From Tetracladium setigerum (lineage: Eukaryota; Ascomycota; Leotiomycetes; Helotiales): a DNA stretch of 64,000 nt. Where the stretch lies: positions 248,001 through 312,000 of the forward strand of contig PZJY01000003.1 of NCBI GenBank assembly GCA_031472005.1. Direction: 5' to 3'. Each line of letters opens with the position of its first letter. Position 1 is the stretch's first letter. Below the pieces are notes generated by a model. The model had not been told where the DNA came from. It worked only from the letters and a program-made list of their open reading frames with translations, and did not search any database. Shown piece after piece: positions 9,601-21,253 of the stretch. The position numbers and the translations under genes were made by a program.

Positions 9601-11726
9601 CTCGGTCCACGTATTGTAATATCCTAATCTGAATGAGCATGTTTGGCTGGCTAAACACAAGTGAGGCCAGCAATACTTACGAACCACGGAGGGGTGACTG
9701 AGTTGGGACAGCAGTCTAACCTCTTTTAGCACTTCAGTGAGAGATGCAGAAGACTTTTGTGTAATCTTTTTGATTGCATAAATTTGGCCATCAAGCTTCT
9801 TTCTAGCTTTCACTACCTCACCAAAGCCTCCTTTTCCAAGCCGACCTTCCTCAACGAAATCTTCCGTATACCTTGATCTTGGGAAGGCCCCTCCAGTATT
9901 GAAGGAATCATGTCTTGGTCGGCGAGGTGTGACGGGAAGTAGCTCAGAGACAGAGCCAAATCTCGATGTTGATACAGACGCATCATCCTCCAAAATTGGC
10001 GCATCTGTAGCCAAGAATGCATATGAAGTCAATTCAAAGGCGCGGGGCCGCTTCTTAGAATCTGTCTTGAAAAGCTTGACCACGAACTCATTCAGAGAAT
10101 CCGAAAGCACCAGAGACTCCCCCAGCGCATTAGGCGATGAATATTTTTGTATGACTGTCAAACCGAAGATCATCTGCAGAAATAAGACACCAAAATCCCA
10201 GACATCAGTCTTCTGTGTGTACTGTGGTTGACTTGCGTTCGCAATTTCTGGTGGAAACCAGTACGCTGATTTCGCCACTGAGAGCGTATCAGACAGCTGC
10301 CGCTTCCCACTCAAGTTTTGGAGTTTTCGTTGGAATCCAGCATCCGCAAGTTTTGGACGGACCTCGCCGTTTGATTTCCGAACTATCAGAACGTTACCAG
10401 GATGGATGTCTTCGTGGATAATACCGTGGTCGTCATGAAGAAAACGTATCGCATCAAGCAATTCAATGGTCCACGAGCGGAGCTTGGCTACCCCAAGACT
10501 TCCAGCGATATCGAGGAACTCCTCTAGTGATCCTTTATCAGCAAAATCTGTCAACACACTCACGGTCCATCCGTTGTCAGCCTCTTTGGCATCTTCAGCT
10601 GTTTTGTGAACCTTGAAATCGAGAAGATTCAAGATATTTTGATGTCTGATCTTCTTGAGAGTCTCCAGTTCAGTTTCCAGTAATTGAAGTTGTGCCTTAA
10701 ACTTGTTTGGGTCTTTGACTTCGGTTCCCAGGTCGGTCTGTTTGAGAACCAGACTCCGTACTTCTTGTGAGGATGAAATGACGGGCCGGACAATGTATAC
10801 CTTCGATACAGGACCTCGACGTATGAACACTTTGTTCGCAACCACTTGGAAGGAAACTGGGATATCGTTCATATCCATGATTGTAGTTGGTTGGTCAAAC
10901 AAGAGGATGTCTTTGGATGGTTGAGCTCCTATCCTGCCTGAATCAATGGACTCCTCTGATAAGACCGCAGGTGTCCTGCTCTTTTTCTTGGTCTCTTTAG
11001 CCTTTGCTTTCTGGCGGTTGAGTTCGTCTTGTACGAGAGATCCAAGCATACGCTCTTCCTCCAGACTTTCTAATTTCTTCTTCTTCTCGGCTTGCTCCCT
11101 CTGCTCCTGGGCCAACTTCGCTGCTGCTGCCTCGTGGTTCGCCCGTTCTTCCTCCAGGCTCGGGAGTTCCATACCTGCAGCTTTTGCCTGTGCAGCATCT
11201 TCCAAGACTTCTTGACAGGCCGTGACAATTTCCATGATCATAGCCTGTTCTTCAGCGAGTAACTCTTTCGGCTTAGTCTCAAGGACCTTCTGCAACTTGA
11301 ACTTTGTGCCATCTCTCAGTCCATTAACTCCTTGTATACTCAAAAGCGGCAGGGTTTTGGGGTATGTGGCAGTGAAGGTAACTCTAAGGGTCATATACAT
11401 TTCGTCGTCATCAAAAGACTTGACTCGAATTTCAAAGGATGGTTCTGATTTCTGCCAACTCTTGGTTAGCCCCACTGCTTGCGCATACATATGGACACCT
11501 CACTAACCTTCCATGCTCCCTGATTTTTATCTACCCGTTTGAAGTCTTCAGCATAGATTGCAGCCAGAGCAAAAAGCTCTTCCTCTTGTATCTCCGCATA
11601 TTGTAACTTGGGTGTGGCCTTTGCTACCTTCTCGGTTGATTTACTGGGCGTTAATCCAGGAAACCCAGACGCAGCGGTATTGAGCGGTTGCTGCTGTTTC
11701 TTTCCCCATGGACTAGTTGGCGGCAT
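6680..11726 (-). CDS. GCN2: eIF2-alpha kinase GCN2 / CPC-3
   Basis: Sensor of uncharged tRNA that phosphorylates eIF2-alpha and starts general amino-acid control. Exons 11508-11726, 9681-11451, 7921-9623, 7456-7874, 6680-7411; introns 56, 57, 46 and 44 nt. Predicted 1614 residues, the family length. Order: RWD domain (about 40-150); charged coiled coil; pseudokinase with HEDIHPGN and LADAGF in place of HRD and DFG; active kinase with GKGGFG, YAIKKI, HRDLKPEN, DFG and APE and the acidic insert typical of GCN2; HisRS-like domain (LPFDLTLPHARF, AAGGRYDSL); C-terminal dimer/ribosome region ending FRTGLCLYYDL. One base is missing in the G run at 8248-8250, so the frame hits TAG at once while the HisRS-like domain resumes in the next frame. 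The 57-nt intron is also in frame and stop-free. Divergent from the ornithine acetyltransferase gene. Confidence 0.93.
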
Positions 11727-11761
11727 CTTGATCTCGCGTGTGGATGAGTGTGTTGGAGGGG

Positions 11762-11768
11762 TGACTCA
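11762..11768. promoter_or_regulatory. Gcn4/CPC1 site TGACTCA, GCN2 side
   Basis: Exact match to the Gcn4/CPC1 consensus, 36 bp upstream of the GCN2 ATG and probably in or near its 5' leader. Function inferred. Confidence 0.5.
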
Positions 11769-12033
11769 GGTTGGGAGAGGTCTGAAGAGATTCGCAGCCG
11801 AGGGCCGCGGATCCTTACGCGCTGGGGCTATTCATTGCGAAACTCGGGAGAAATTGAGGATATAATATTTGGGAAGTGAAGGCTGGAGACGTGAATTTTG
11901 AAGAGGGAGATAAAGGGAGGAGAAGGAGGTTGTGTTGTTGTCACCGCCCAGCGTTGCTGTCGACAAGGCTGAAAGTCCCCGCATTGGCGGTGGCAGGGGT
12001 CGATGGCAGTTTGAACGCCTTTTGCTCGACTTT

Positions 12034-12040
12034 TGACTCA
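12034..12040. promoter_or_regulatory. Gcn4/CPC1 site TGACTCA, arginine-gene side
   Basis: Exact TGACTCA, 157 bp upstream of the ornithine acetyltransferase ATG, the usual distance for a Gcn4/CPC1 response element in fungal amino-acid genes. Confidence 0.6.
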
Positions 12041-12196
12041 CGATAGAAAAATCTTTTGACCGACTTTCCATAGATAACACGGCAATACCCTCATAACCAC
12101 GAGCTGGTGATACCAACAACTAATCGTGTGCTTCTCCAGATCAATTGATCCGACCCGCCGTCTCTCGGACAGCAATTGAACCCCCTACCAGCCGAC

Positions 12197-13751
12197 ATGG
12201 CTCTCCGCCCATCGACATCGTCAGCTTTCACCAGGTTGATAAGGCCGACAAACTCCCATTCCGCCTGCTCGAGCGTCCGATATTACTCTGCTCCCCTCGA
12301 TAGCTCCATCCCAGCTGCGAAACAGAAGTATGTGCCAACCAGCGGCACATATCCGAAAGGGTTCCTCGTGTCGGGAACATACGTTGGAGTGAAGGCTACA
12401 AACAAGGGCTCCCCAGATCTAGCATTCATTGCTTCGGAAACACCATGTGCTGCGGCGGCAGTCTTTACAAAGAACATGTTCCAGGCGGCTCCTGTCACTG
12501 TGAGTCGCAACATGTTGAAGAGGAGGAAGAACACAGGCATTCGATCGATTATTGTCAATTCTGGATGTGCGAATGCGGTGACAGGCAAGGGTGGAATGGA
12601 GGATGCTGAGAATATGGGACTCGAAGCAGATAAATGTTTTGAGGCGCCCTCAGATGGGCTGGGGTCGAGTACGATTGTTATGAGCACAGGAGTAATTGGT
12701 CAAAGGTAGGCTTGTAATTCCTTGTTGTTTGGTTACTACCTACTAATACACACTCGCTTAGACTTCCCATCCAGAAGATATTGCACAGGATACCTGCTGC
12801 CCACGATGCTCTAGGAACTTCCCACGATCACTGGCTGGCTACTGCAAGGGCAATTTGTACAACCGATACCTTCCCAAAACTATTATCTCGAACTTTCTCC
12901 TTGCCGTCCTCTCCTTCAATCGAATACAGAATGGCCGGTATGACGAAGGGCGCCGGTATGATCCATCCCAACATGGCAACTCTTCTTGGAATGATCACCA
13001 CGGATGCTCCAATTGCCCCAGAACTCCTCCCATCTCTTCTTACGAATGCTGTCAACAAGTCGTTCAATAGTATCTCAATTGATGGCGATACTTCCACAAA
13101 CGATACTTTAGCTGTGCTGGCTAACGGAGCCGCTGGAGGCAAGGAACTTACATCGGAAACATCTGAAGATTACCCCGTCTTCCAGAAGATATTGACCGAA
13201 TTTGCTACTGATCTCGCCAAGTTGGTAGTTCGAGACGGCGAGGGAGCAACTAAGTTTGTTACAATTCGAGTGACTGAGTCGGCCTCGGAAGTTGGAGCTC
13301 GCAGGATTGCAAGCACCATTGCCAGATCTCCACTTGTAAAGACGGCCCTCTATGGAAAAGACGCCAATTGGGGACGTATTCTGTGTGCCACCGGATACTC
13401 ACAGATATCCGAGCCCGGTCAACCCATCAACGAGGTTCCCGACATTGTGCCAGAGCGAACAAGCGTTTCATTCATTCCATCGGATGGATCTCCCGAGCTA
13501 AAGCTGTTGGTAAATGGCGAACCAGAGGCTGTTGATGAAGTGAGAGCTGCTGAGATTCTCGAGCATGAGGATCTCGAGATATTGGTCAAGCTTGGAGGTG
13601 GGAAGGAAGAGGCAGTTTACTGGACTTGCGATTACAGGTAAGCTCCCTACATACCTTATCTTTTTGGCTTGGATTGCAGATTTCCCCCGAGTTTCGGCTA
13701 ACAGTGTACAGCCACGAATATATCACCATCAATGGTGATTACCGAACATAG
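12197..13751 (+). CDS. ARG7: Mitochondrial arginine biosynthesis bifunctional ArgJ
   Basis: Glutamate N-acetyltransferase / ornithine acetyltransferase: moves the acetyl group from N-acetylornithine to glutamate, closing the acetyl cycle of arginine synthesis in the mitochondrial matrix. Exons 12197-12705, 12762-13637, 13712-13751; introns 56 and 74 nt with good branch sites (TACTAATA, GCTAACA). 474 residues. The first 30 residues are Ser/Arg-rich without acids, a mitochondrial presequence. The self-cleavage motif KGAGMIHPNMATLL is present, with the nucleophile Thr243 after Ala242, so alpha and beta chains of about 240 and 230 residues are expected. The acetyl-binding loop (IVNSGCANA) and the C-terminal NWGRI and ITINGDYRT ending are conserved. 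The start is the first ATG in the frame; there is no frame break. Its promoter is shared with GCN2. Confidence 0.95.
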
Positions 13752-16457
13752 AGTACTTACAAACTGTAGCTAAACGAAGAACTATCACAGAAGCTTTGAG
13801 AAGTTCATACCCAATAGAGTTGCTTATATTTGACATTTACCATGCTGTTAATACCCAAATTAAGCTTGTGCATTCCACCAACATCCGAAGCTCATCCGAA
13901 CCCCTCTTGTCTACCTATCTAAGATCCATCTTTCCCATGGGGAAGTTTCAAACCCCGTATGGGCGCTCTCAGAGTACAGGAATATCCGCGTTATCCTGAC
14001 AGTGGCTACGATTTGTTTTCTAGCGCAATTTTTCCACGAGAGAGTGGAACACTAGTCCACTTTATCGCGTTGTTTCACTTTTGCTTGTCTTCTCACATTT
14101 GCTTACCTTTTCACATTTGCGTACCTTTTCACATTTGCGTACCTTTTCACATTTGCTTACCTTTTCACATTTACTCAACTTTCTCACACTCTCTCTCTTA
14201 TCTTTTCACTTTTTTACCATATTCTTTTTATAAAATATAGTTTGTTCTTTTCTCGCGTTTTGATATTCTTAAAGTTTCACCTTTCAACTTTCCTACCTTC
14301 TTACCTTTTCACCTTTTTTTACCTCTTTCGCTTCTTATCTTCTTACCTGAGCAGGTACGAAGGGGTAAACCTATTATTTGAAACAATGTTATCCGTGTAG
14401 AGCGAACCTCGAGTTGGCAACAGACAGAATTAGCGGGGTAAAGCACGACGATGTCTCATTCTCGCCCATCTAGGTACAGTAGGTAACTTTGAAATAACAC
14501 CTGAGAAAACCTACAAATAATACAGTAGTAGCAGCGCTGTCAAGACAAGTTTGAAAACATACGGAGGTATGTGGATTACCTGAACCTGGTAGCTTTCCCT
14601 CACGCTAGTAGTACAGCTTCGCTTGCTGCCTGCCTAGTGTACCTATCTACCTTCATGATCCCGAAACCACCCGCTCCTTTGGCGCTACATACACGTTAGA
14701 CTCACGGAAAGAGTCCGTTTTGGTACTTGTAGGTACAGATCTTGCATGGATTACAATATGCATCGACGGAGGCAATCCACCACCTTGCATGCGAGAGGAG
14801 ACGTAGGAAAGCCCTCTTGGTGGGTACTGTACCTTGACTACCTAGTACCTTTTGTCTCCACAGGTCCTTTTTGATCATTTTCGTTAAGCGCCCGTGGTGG
14901 CGGTGATGATTAACTTTATTGCGACTTCCCATCACAGGTTTCGCACTTTAATTTGTGTGGTTTTTGGGGGGTCAGCCGCTGGGTTTTTACCAGCAGAGAG
15001 ATGGAAGTTTGGTAAATGTATTGAAGATCCATGGGGGTGTAGAGGGTGTTGGGATTTGAAGACTTACGAAGAAGGACTTGCATAGTGTGACATCACTCCT
15101 CGACTTCTGACCATGATGATTGTAAGAGTCACGGGGGTTGATTGATTGATTGCTCATTTGATCGCATTCTATGCAAATAGTGCCAGATACCCACAGACAT
15201 CGCCATTTGTTTACCACAGCTCGTTCTTCGTTTACCAAGAAGAGGTCAGGCCAGGCACACGGAGATGTCAAGTTCTACTCGTTCTAGACAGCATTAATGT
15301 GGAGGTGTTTAATCTGAGCTTGCGAGGTCATGATAGAGTTCGGGCTTCGGCAGGAAGTCCGTTGGAAAATTGATTTGCAATGCGTCCGTTATCTACCGTC
15401 CACGAGGGGTTTATGAACAGGAAAGATACAGTCCACACGGAGTGTAGGTATCGGCGTGTGACGGGCTGAACAGGTTCGACAGGGAAGTTCGTGCGAACCC
15501 ACCATAGGCCCGCAGATCTGAAGCCTTCGCGCTCTCCGAGTGGGATGATCTTTGCCCTGGACACGAAGAACCCATGCGATGGCGGCGGCGAGAAACGAGG
15601 ATTTGATTGTGGGGAAGCGCATGCGCTCGAGCTGATATTGTGGGTATCGTCGTATCATTTTCACGTTCACGATACTGCAATTGCAGAATAGAAGATCTGT
15701 TTATTGTAAGTTGTACAGTAACATCACCGTCCATTCTTTAATGATGTCGTTAAAGGTGTCAAATTCAAGCAAAATTGGCGCATCAAAGGCGTTGCGCCCA
15801 GCAAGCTTGATTCTGGCCAAAGTCCGCGGACAAGGATGCTTAACTCGAGTCAAGCACTTCCAAGAAGCGCCTCCTTCGCAATTCCAAGACGCCCCCAAGA
15901 CTCTTGGTGTGGATGCCTTCTGACGGGAGTGGATGCCAGGATATTGCAGACCTATTGCAAGTAGATTAGTAGATTGGTAGAAGACTGGTGGATGCAGGGC
16001 TAGAGAACTTCAACTCCGATCCCTTTCCCTAATGAGCCTGGTCTGGTGTCAGATTCGTGCAACCCAACAAAAAAACGCTAAACTAAGGTTACGGCATTCT
16101 ACGTCCATGCTGGTAAAACGTAAACTGGGGATTGCTAGCAGTGGCAGTTAAGAAAAAAACAGGGAAGAGTATTCCGGGGCGTGGAGGAGATTGGAGTACC
16201 CCGCGAGAATGGGGGGAGGAGGGGAGGTAAAGGCGGAGAGGTACTCTCATATGAGAAAAGATATAAAGGTCTCGACAACTCCCCCGTCTTTGTTTGACAG
16301 ATCAAGTTGCTCGAGCACCACTTCCTCTCTCCCTCTCTCCTTCCCTCCCTCCATCTTCCTTCTCTTTCTTCTGATATAGTACATAGTCCTTAATTGGGAA
16401 TTTGATACTTTTCTCTCCTCGACCCTACCTCGACTTCAACAACTCAAATCCGTCAAC
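13752..16457. other. 2.7-kb intergenic region
   Basis: No supportable gene on either strand; short frames here lack start context, splice signals or recognisable domains. It holds an 18-bp minisatellite at 14094-14175, followed by more pyrimidine-rich CTTTTCACC-like sequence to about 14350. The sugar-transporter promoter is at the 3' end, with a TATAAA at 16262-16267 and a CT-rich stretch at about 16310-16375. Confidence 0.5.
14094..14175. repeat. 18-bp minisatellite
   Basis: Four full tandem copies of an 18-bp unit, CACATTTGCTTACCTTTT, with the sixth-from-centre T/G change in two of them (GCGTACC versus GCTTACC), plus a decayed fifth copy. The purine/pyrimidine strand bias is strong. No coding role is likely. 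Confidence 0.85.
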
Positions 16458-18400
16458 ATGGCTGGCGGCGGTGGAAAACCACAAAACATCTTCAAGCTTA
16501 ACCGCGGAGATGATCCAAAGGAGGTTTTGAACTGGCGACTATGGTTCGCTGTGTTCTCTTTCGGTATTATGGGCGCTGCTCGAGGGTCAGTTTACCCCAT
16601 TACCAACACCCACAATATCAACACAATATGCTAACATGCTTCTCTTTAAAGAATTGACGAAGGTCTTATCTCTGGAACACTCTCAAAGCCTTCTTTCAAA
16701 AGTCTTATTGGACTTGACCACTTGGAGGAGACCGAACTCGCCAATGTCGAGGGTAATATCTCCGCAATGGTGCAAATCGGCTCGGTTGCTGGTGCTGCAC
16801 TGTAAGTTTCCACTTCTCATGCATTTTGATAATCGAATCATACTAACTTTGGACAGTGCTTTCGTTCTTTGCGACAGAATTGGACGTCTTTGGCTACTCG
16901 ACAACTCTGCATTATCTGGATTCTCGGTGTGGTCATCTTCCTCACCAACGGCGGTCGCATTGGACAAGTCTACGCAGGACGATTCATCAGCGGTCTCGGT
17001 ATTGGTCAAACTACTGTCATCGCACCCGTCTACCTTTCCGAAGTGGCACCTAAGAACGTTCGAGGTCTCTGCACATGTGCTTTCTCCGGCTCCGTGTATC
17101 TCGGTATCATGTTGGCATATTTCGCGTCGTGGGGAAGTTCTTTGCACATCGACAAGCAATCGAGCAACTCTTGGGTCGTGCCCACCACTATTCACGTTAT
17201 GTTTGCTGGTATCATCTTCATCCTTTCGTGGTTCAATTACGAATCTCCTCGTTATCTGGTCAAGGTGAGTTCTTGGCATCTCGTCAACAGTTCTAGAGAA
17301 GCAAAACAAAATCGCTAATACTACTACCACAGATTGGTCAAGATGACAAGGCAACTTCCAACCTCGCCCGTATTCGTGGTCTTCCAGTCGACAGTGATTA
17401 CGTCGTAAAGGAGATCTCCGACATCCAACAACAACTCCTCGAAGAGCAGGAAGCCACCCTCGGCCAAGGCTGGACCGGTTACCTCAAGGAGATGTTCCTC
17501 ATGCCCAACAACTTCTACCGGTAGGTTATATTACACCTATCTACACGTTTTGTAGTACTAATTATTTTATTACAGAATCTACTTGGGATTGGGCAGTCAA
17601 TTGCTATCACAATGGTCCGGCGCACAATCCATCACGATCTACGCCCCCGCTTCTTCGCCCTCCTCGGCACCAAGGGACAAAACGAGAAACTCTTCGCAAC
17701 CGCCATCTTCGGCGTCGTCAAATTCGTCGCCGCTATCATCTGCGCTCTCTTCCTCGTCGATGTCATTGGTCGTAAGCGCTCTCTCGGCATTGGAATCGGT
17801 CTCCAAGCACTCTCCATGTGCTACATCGCCGCCTTCTTAACTGCCGTCCCTCAACTCTCCGAAGGCGAGGTCTTCACCTCTTCCCAGCAACACGCTGCCA
17901 CGGGTGCAATCGTCATGATCTACATCTCTGGTTTCGGCTGGGCTATGGGCTGGAATTCCATGCAATACCTCCTCAACGCTGAGATTTACCCTCTCCGTAT
18001 CCGCGCCATCTCCTCGTCCATGGTCATGTGTTTCCACTTCGTCAACCAATACGGCAATTCGCGCGCCGTGCCAAACATGTTACTTCCCACAAAGGAACAC
18101 GGACTCGGTCCCGCTGGAACCTTTTGGTTGTTCACCGTTATTACGATTATTGGTGGTATTTGGGCTTGGTTCTTCATCCCTGAGACAGCTGGTCGTAGTT
18201 TGGAGAGTATGGATAAGTTGTTCACGCTTAAGTGGTATCAAATCGGTCGATTTGGAACCCAGGATGCGGATGATAGGCAGGAGGCTGAGGATAGAGTGAG
18301 AGATGAAAAGTTTGAAGCTGGCCGGGCGAATGAGGAGCATTTCGAGGGAAGGTATAAGGGGATAATGGCCTTGGGAATCTTACAGGAAATGGGTTATTAG
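16458..18400 (+). CDS. MFS sugar porter (quinate/hexose type)
   Basis: Exons 16458-16585, 16652-16801, 16857-17264, 17333-17520, 17576-18400; introns 66, 55, 68 and 55 nt. With one base restored near 16893 (GG before CTACTCG) and one near 17651, the product is 566 residues with twelve membrane helices. Sugar-porter signatures are clear: DEGLISG after helix 1, DRIGRLW, GRFISGLGIG with APVYLSEVAP and VRG, ESPRYLV at the end of helix 6, LVDVIGRKRS, and PETAGRSLE after helix 12. The loop between helices 6 and 7 is acidic and the tail is cytosolic and charged. Substrate is not readable; the nearest described groups carry monosaccharides or quinate across the plasma membrane. A TATAAA box lies about 190 bp upstream of the ATG. 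Both breaks fall inside conserved motifs, so they are more likely sequence errors than evolution. Confidence 0.88.
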
Positions 18401-19736
18401 CAAGGGCAAGGGTTAAATACAGAATGTATACCTAGGTAGTTATTGAACTACTACTAGAAGTAACGATATTATGATATAAAAAGAAAGAAACAATAATGAT
18501 TTCCAACGGTTTTCTCTCTCTTTATAAAGCGAATTCAAAAACTGTGAGTGCTCGACCGATTTGACGTGTATAACGAAAGGATAATTGTGATAATAATTTA
18601 GTGTAATCTTACAAGTGGATAAACACAATCACATTTTTGCCTTAATACTTTCATCGTTCGGTTGGTAATTAGCAAAGTACTTCGTGGCTGCTTAATTCGG
18701 ATTGCGACAGTTGCCATCCATCTGACTGCATACTGCATCTCACTGATTTTGATTGAAAGGAAAAATTCATTATTGACCGAGTCTGGTTAAAAAGATGGTT
18801 TGAACAGCAGGTAGATGTGTGTGCAAACTTTCACCGAGATGGAAATTATCATGCAACCTTTCGGGCTGTTGGTCAACAGTGCTGTGCTGTAGCCCGTCGG
18901 TTACATTTTGCCCTGCCACAACAAGAATACAACACCACAAACACAACGAATCATTGAGGACAGCAGAAATGACGTAGGTCCTTCTTTTCCAGAATGTCTA
19001 CTGATGCAGTTCTTACCTTTCTATCTACTGATCAGTAATTTTAGGCGACTGCTAGTGTTTTGTACAGACGACTGTTTTGAATACCTATTTTCATTTGCAA
19101 CCCGAGCTTCGAAGCTTAACTCTAAACCGATTTTTGGCGCGAGAAAAAATGCACAAAAGGAAGCGTACTATAAGAGCAATCACCCCTTCAATAATAATAT
19201 CCATCTCACTCATCTCAACCACTCGTTCACTATCCATCAACTCCCCTCAACGCGAAACGCTGAGTAACAATTTACCTCGAAGGCGCCTTCGTATCCACCC
19301 ATCTGACCTCTTGGCATTCTACCGAAGGTTCATCAGATTTTGTTTTCAGCTGTCCCAATGCGGCACTTTTAACGTCCAGTGGCTTGACACACGACCACCA
19401 CCACATTATTTGTTAACTTCGTTGGCTAATGCTCGCCATGTTTCATGCCGTTTTCTTTTGCGGCTGGTCATACACTTTATAACTGTGCCTTGCATGAGAG
19501 AGCATCTCCGCGGATGTCGTTCTTGGTTCAGCCTTGTGGTATGTGAGTGAGTGAGTGTGTATGTGTGTATGCGTGCGGATGAAATGAACTGAAGGGATAT
19601 AAGGGATGGCTTGTGGAAGGTTTTATTTCATCAGACGAACTTTCGCAAGACAACAACAACAACAACAACAGGACTGTAAATTCTCAGCAACACTCTTTTC
19701 ATCAAGACCTGAACCACAGTACCATTCTCGCTTGCA
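18401..19736. other. Intergenic, 1.3 kb
   Basis: 3' flank of the transporter and upstream region of the next gene. No supportable gene. A CAA triplet run sits at 19651-19671, about 70 bp before the next ATG, probably in its 5' leader. Confidence 0.4.
19651..19671. repeat. (CAA)n microsatellite
   Basis: About seven CAA triplets shortly upstream of the ATG at 19737, likely transcribed in the 5' leader. Confidence 0.8.
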
Positions 19737-21253
19737 ATGACTCTCCAACCACTCCCTTCAGGATGGATAAACCAAGGGCCATTAACATCAATCTTCACAC
19801 CCCCTCCAGAATGCAACTATCTCACAATCTCCACCGCATCAACCCCAATCATCACCATGACCGTCACCAGCGCAATTGTAACCACAAATTTGAACTCAGA
19901 ACCCACCACAATCCCACCCTCAGTCCGAACAACCACCATTCTACCCCACAACCTCTTCTACGACCCTTCAATCGCACCTTCGTGCTTCCCAACTCAATAT
20001 CCAACTCCCACCCCACAAGCCACAACAATTGTTGATATGGACTACAAAACCAGCACATCTTCTTTCTCCTATCATACTTCCATCTATTTCTATCCCGGCC
20101 GCTGTCCATCTGGCTGGGACATCCACACTCTCTGGATGTCCTACCTCCCAGGCGGCTACACCATGGCACAGTGCTGTCCCTCCTACCCAACAGCCACAGC
20201 CTCCACCTCCACCTCCACAACCCCAAATCAAAACCCAAACACAACACCAACACCAACACTCACCAAACGCCGCGGCAAAAACGGCAGCGGCAAGAAACAA
20301 CCAACAACAAACACATATTGCGGCTTTGCTCTCCCAACAGGTTCAGCTGCACCTGCATCACTTACCCCTCCTACTCCCGTATCAGTCATATCAAACGGAA
20401 CACTCACCACCCTCCCCATCCAAAGCCTCATCGCAATAGGAGGTCTCTACGTCTCTGCAACCGGAATCACAGTCTTATGGAAAACAGGGGATTTCCTGAT
20501 CTCGACGCCATCGCTTCAGCTTCGGCTTCTGCTTCGTCTGCGGCGGCGGCGGCTGCTTCTGCCTCTGCTTCTGCTTCTTCAAAAAGTGCGGCGGGTTCTG
20601 GTTCTTCCTCGGCTGGATCGGCAAGTCACAACAAGCCACAGGTTAATGTAGCGCTGATAGCGCCGATTGTGACTTGCTCTGTGATATGGGTTTTGTTGGT
20701 TTGGGCGTGGTGGAGGGGGTTGTTGGTGGGGAAGTTTAGTAAGGGAAAGCCTGATAGGGTATTGGTTTGGTTGAGGCGGAAGGTGGGGAGTAAACGTGCT
20801 CTCGTTGGTGATGGATTTGGTGGTGGTAGCGGCAGGCAGGAGAGAGATGGTGGTGATGGAGAGGTTGCGAGGAAACCAAAAGAAAGCTTTTTGCTACGGT
20901 GGATGAGGAAGAAGATTGTAGGAGAGGGTGCGGCAGCGGGAGTGGCGAATAACGCGGAGACGAGGAGGTCAGAGGAGGGATTGTTGGCTGTGGAGGGGAA
21001 GGGAAGTGTCGCTTCTTCGAATGCTGGGAGTGGCGGTGATCATTCTTCGAGTTCTGCTCGTCCAGTGCCTATGAGTAGCGGCGGTGATGATTCGATTGAT
21101 GAGATTGCGCCTCCGCCTTATGTGGAGACTGAGTCTTCTGCTAGGTCCTCGACAACGAGGAGTAGAAGTTCAGTACCTGTTATAACTTTGACGACGACGA
21201 CGACGACGAATACCGCGAGGACTTGGAATGAGACGTCTTCGGAGAATCGTTAG
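19737..21253 (+). CDS. Ser/Thr-rich one-pass membrane protein, unknown function
   Basis: Single exon, 505 residues if one base is restored near 20495 (CC run), where the frame moves back by one. The N-terminal 150 residues carry the pattern of fungal surface proteins with a PSGW...(G)PLT start, a few Cys (CNYLT, FYPGRCPSGW, MAQCCPS) and Thr/Pro-rich linkers. No signal peptide is visible at the ATG. A Ser/Ala-rich spacer after the break leads to one membrane helix (about residues 303-327, LIAPIVTCSVIWVLLVWAWW), then a basic and Gly/Ser-rich cytosolic tail with a PPPYVE motif. Type III topology with the N-terminus outside is likely. Similar proteins are common in Leotiomycetes and have no assigned role. 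Frame placement is good; function unknown. Confidence 0.65.

Larger units (their letters stand above)
11727..12196. promoter_or_regulatory. Divergent promoter, GCN2 / ornithine acetyltransferase
   Basis: A 470-bp region between the ATGs of two divergent genes. It contains two exact TGACTCA sites and no coding frame. The sites lie close to each gene's start. Shared regulation by the Gcn4/CPC1 bZIP factor is inferred from this and from the known amino-acid control of arginine genes. Confidence 0.6.

Noticed and set aside
9630..9680. CAG acceptor of the second GCN2 intron
   Set aside because: It leaves the exon one base out of phase; TTAG six bases farther gives VVRYYNTW, the conserved kinase sequence.
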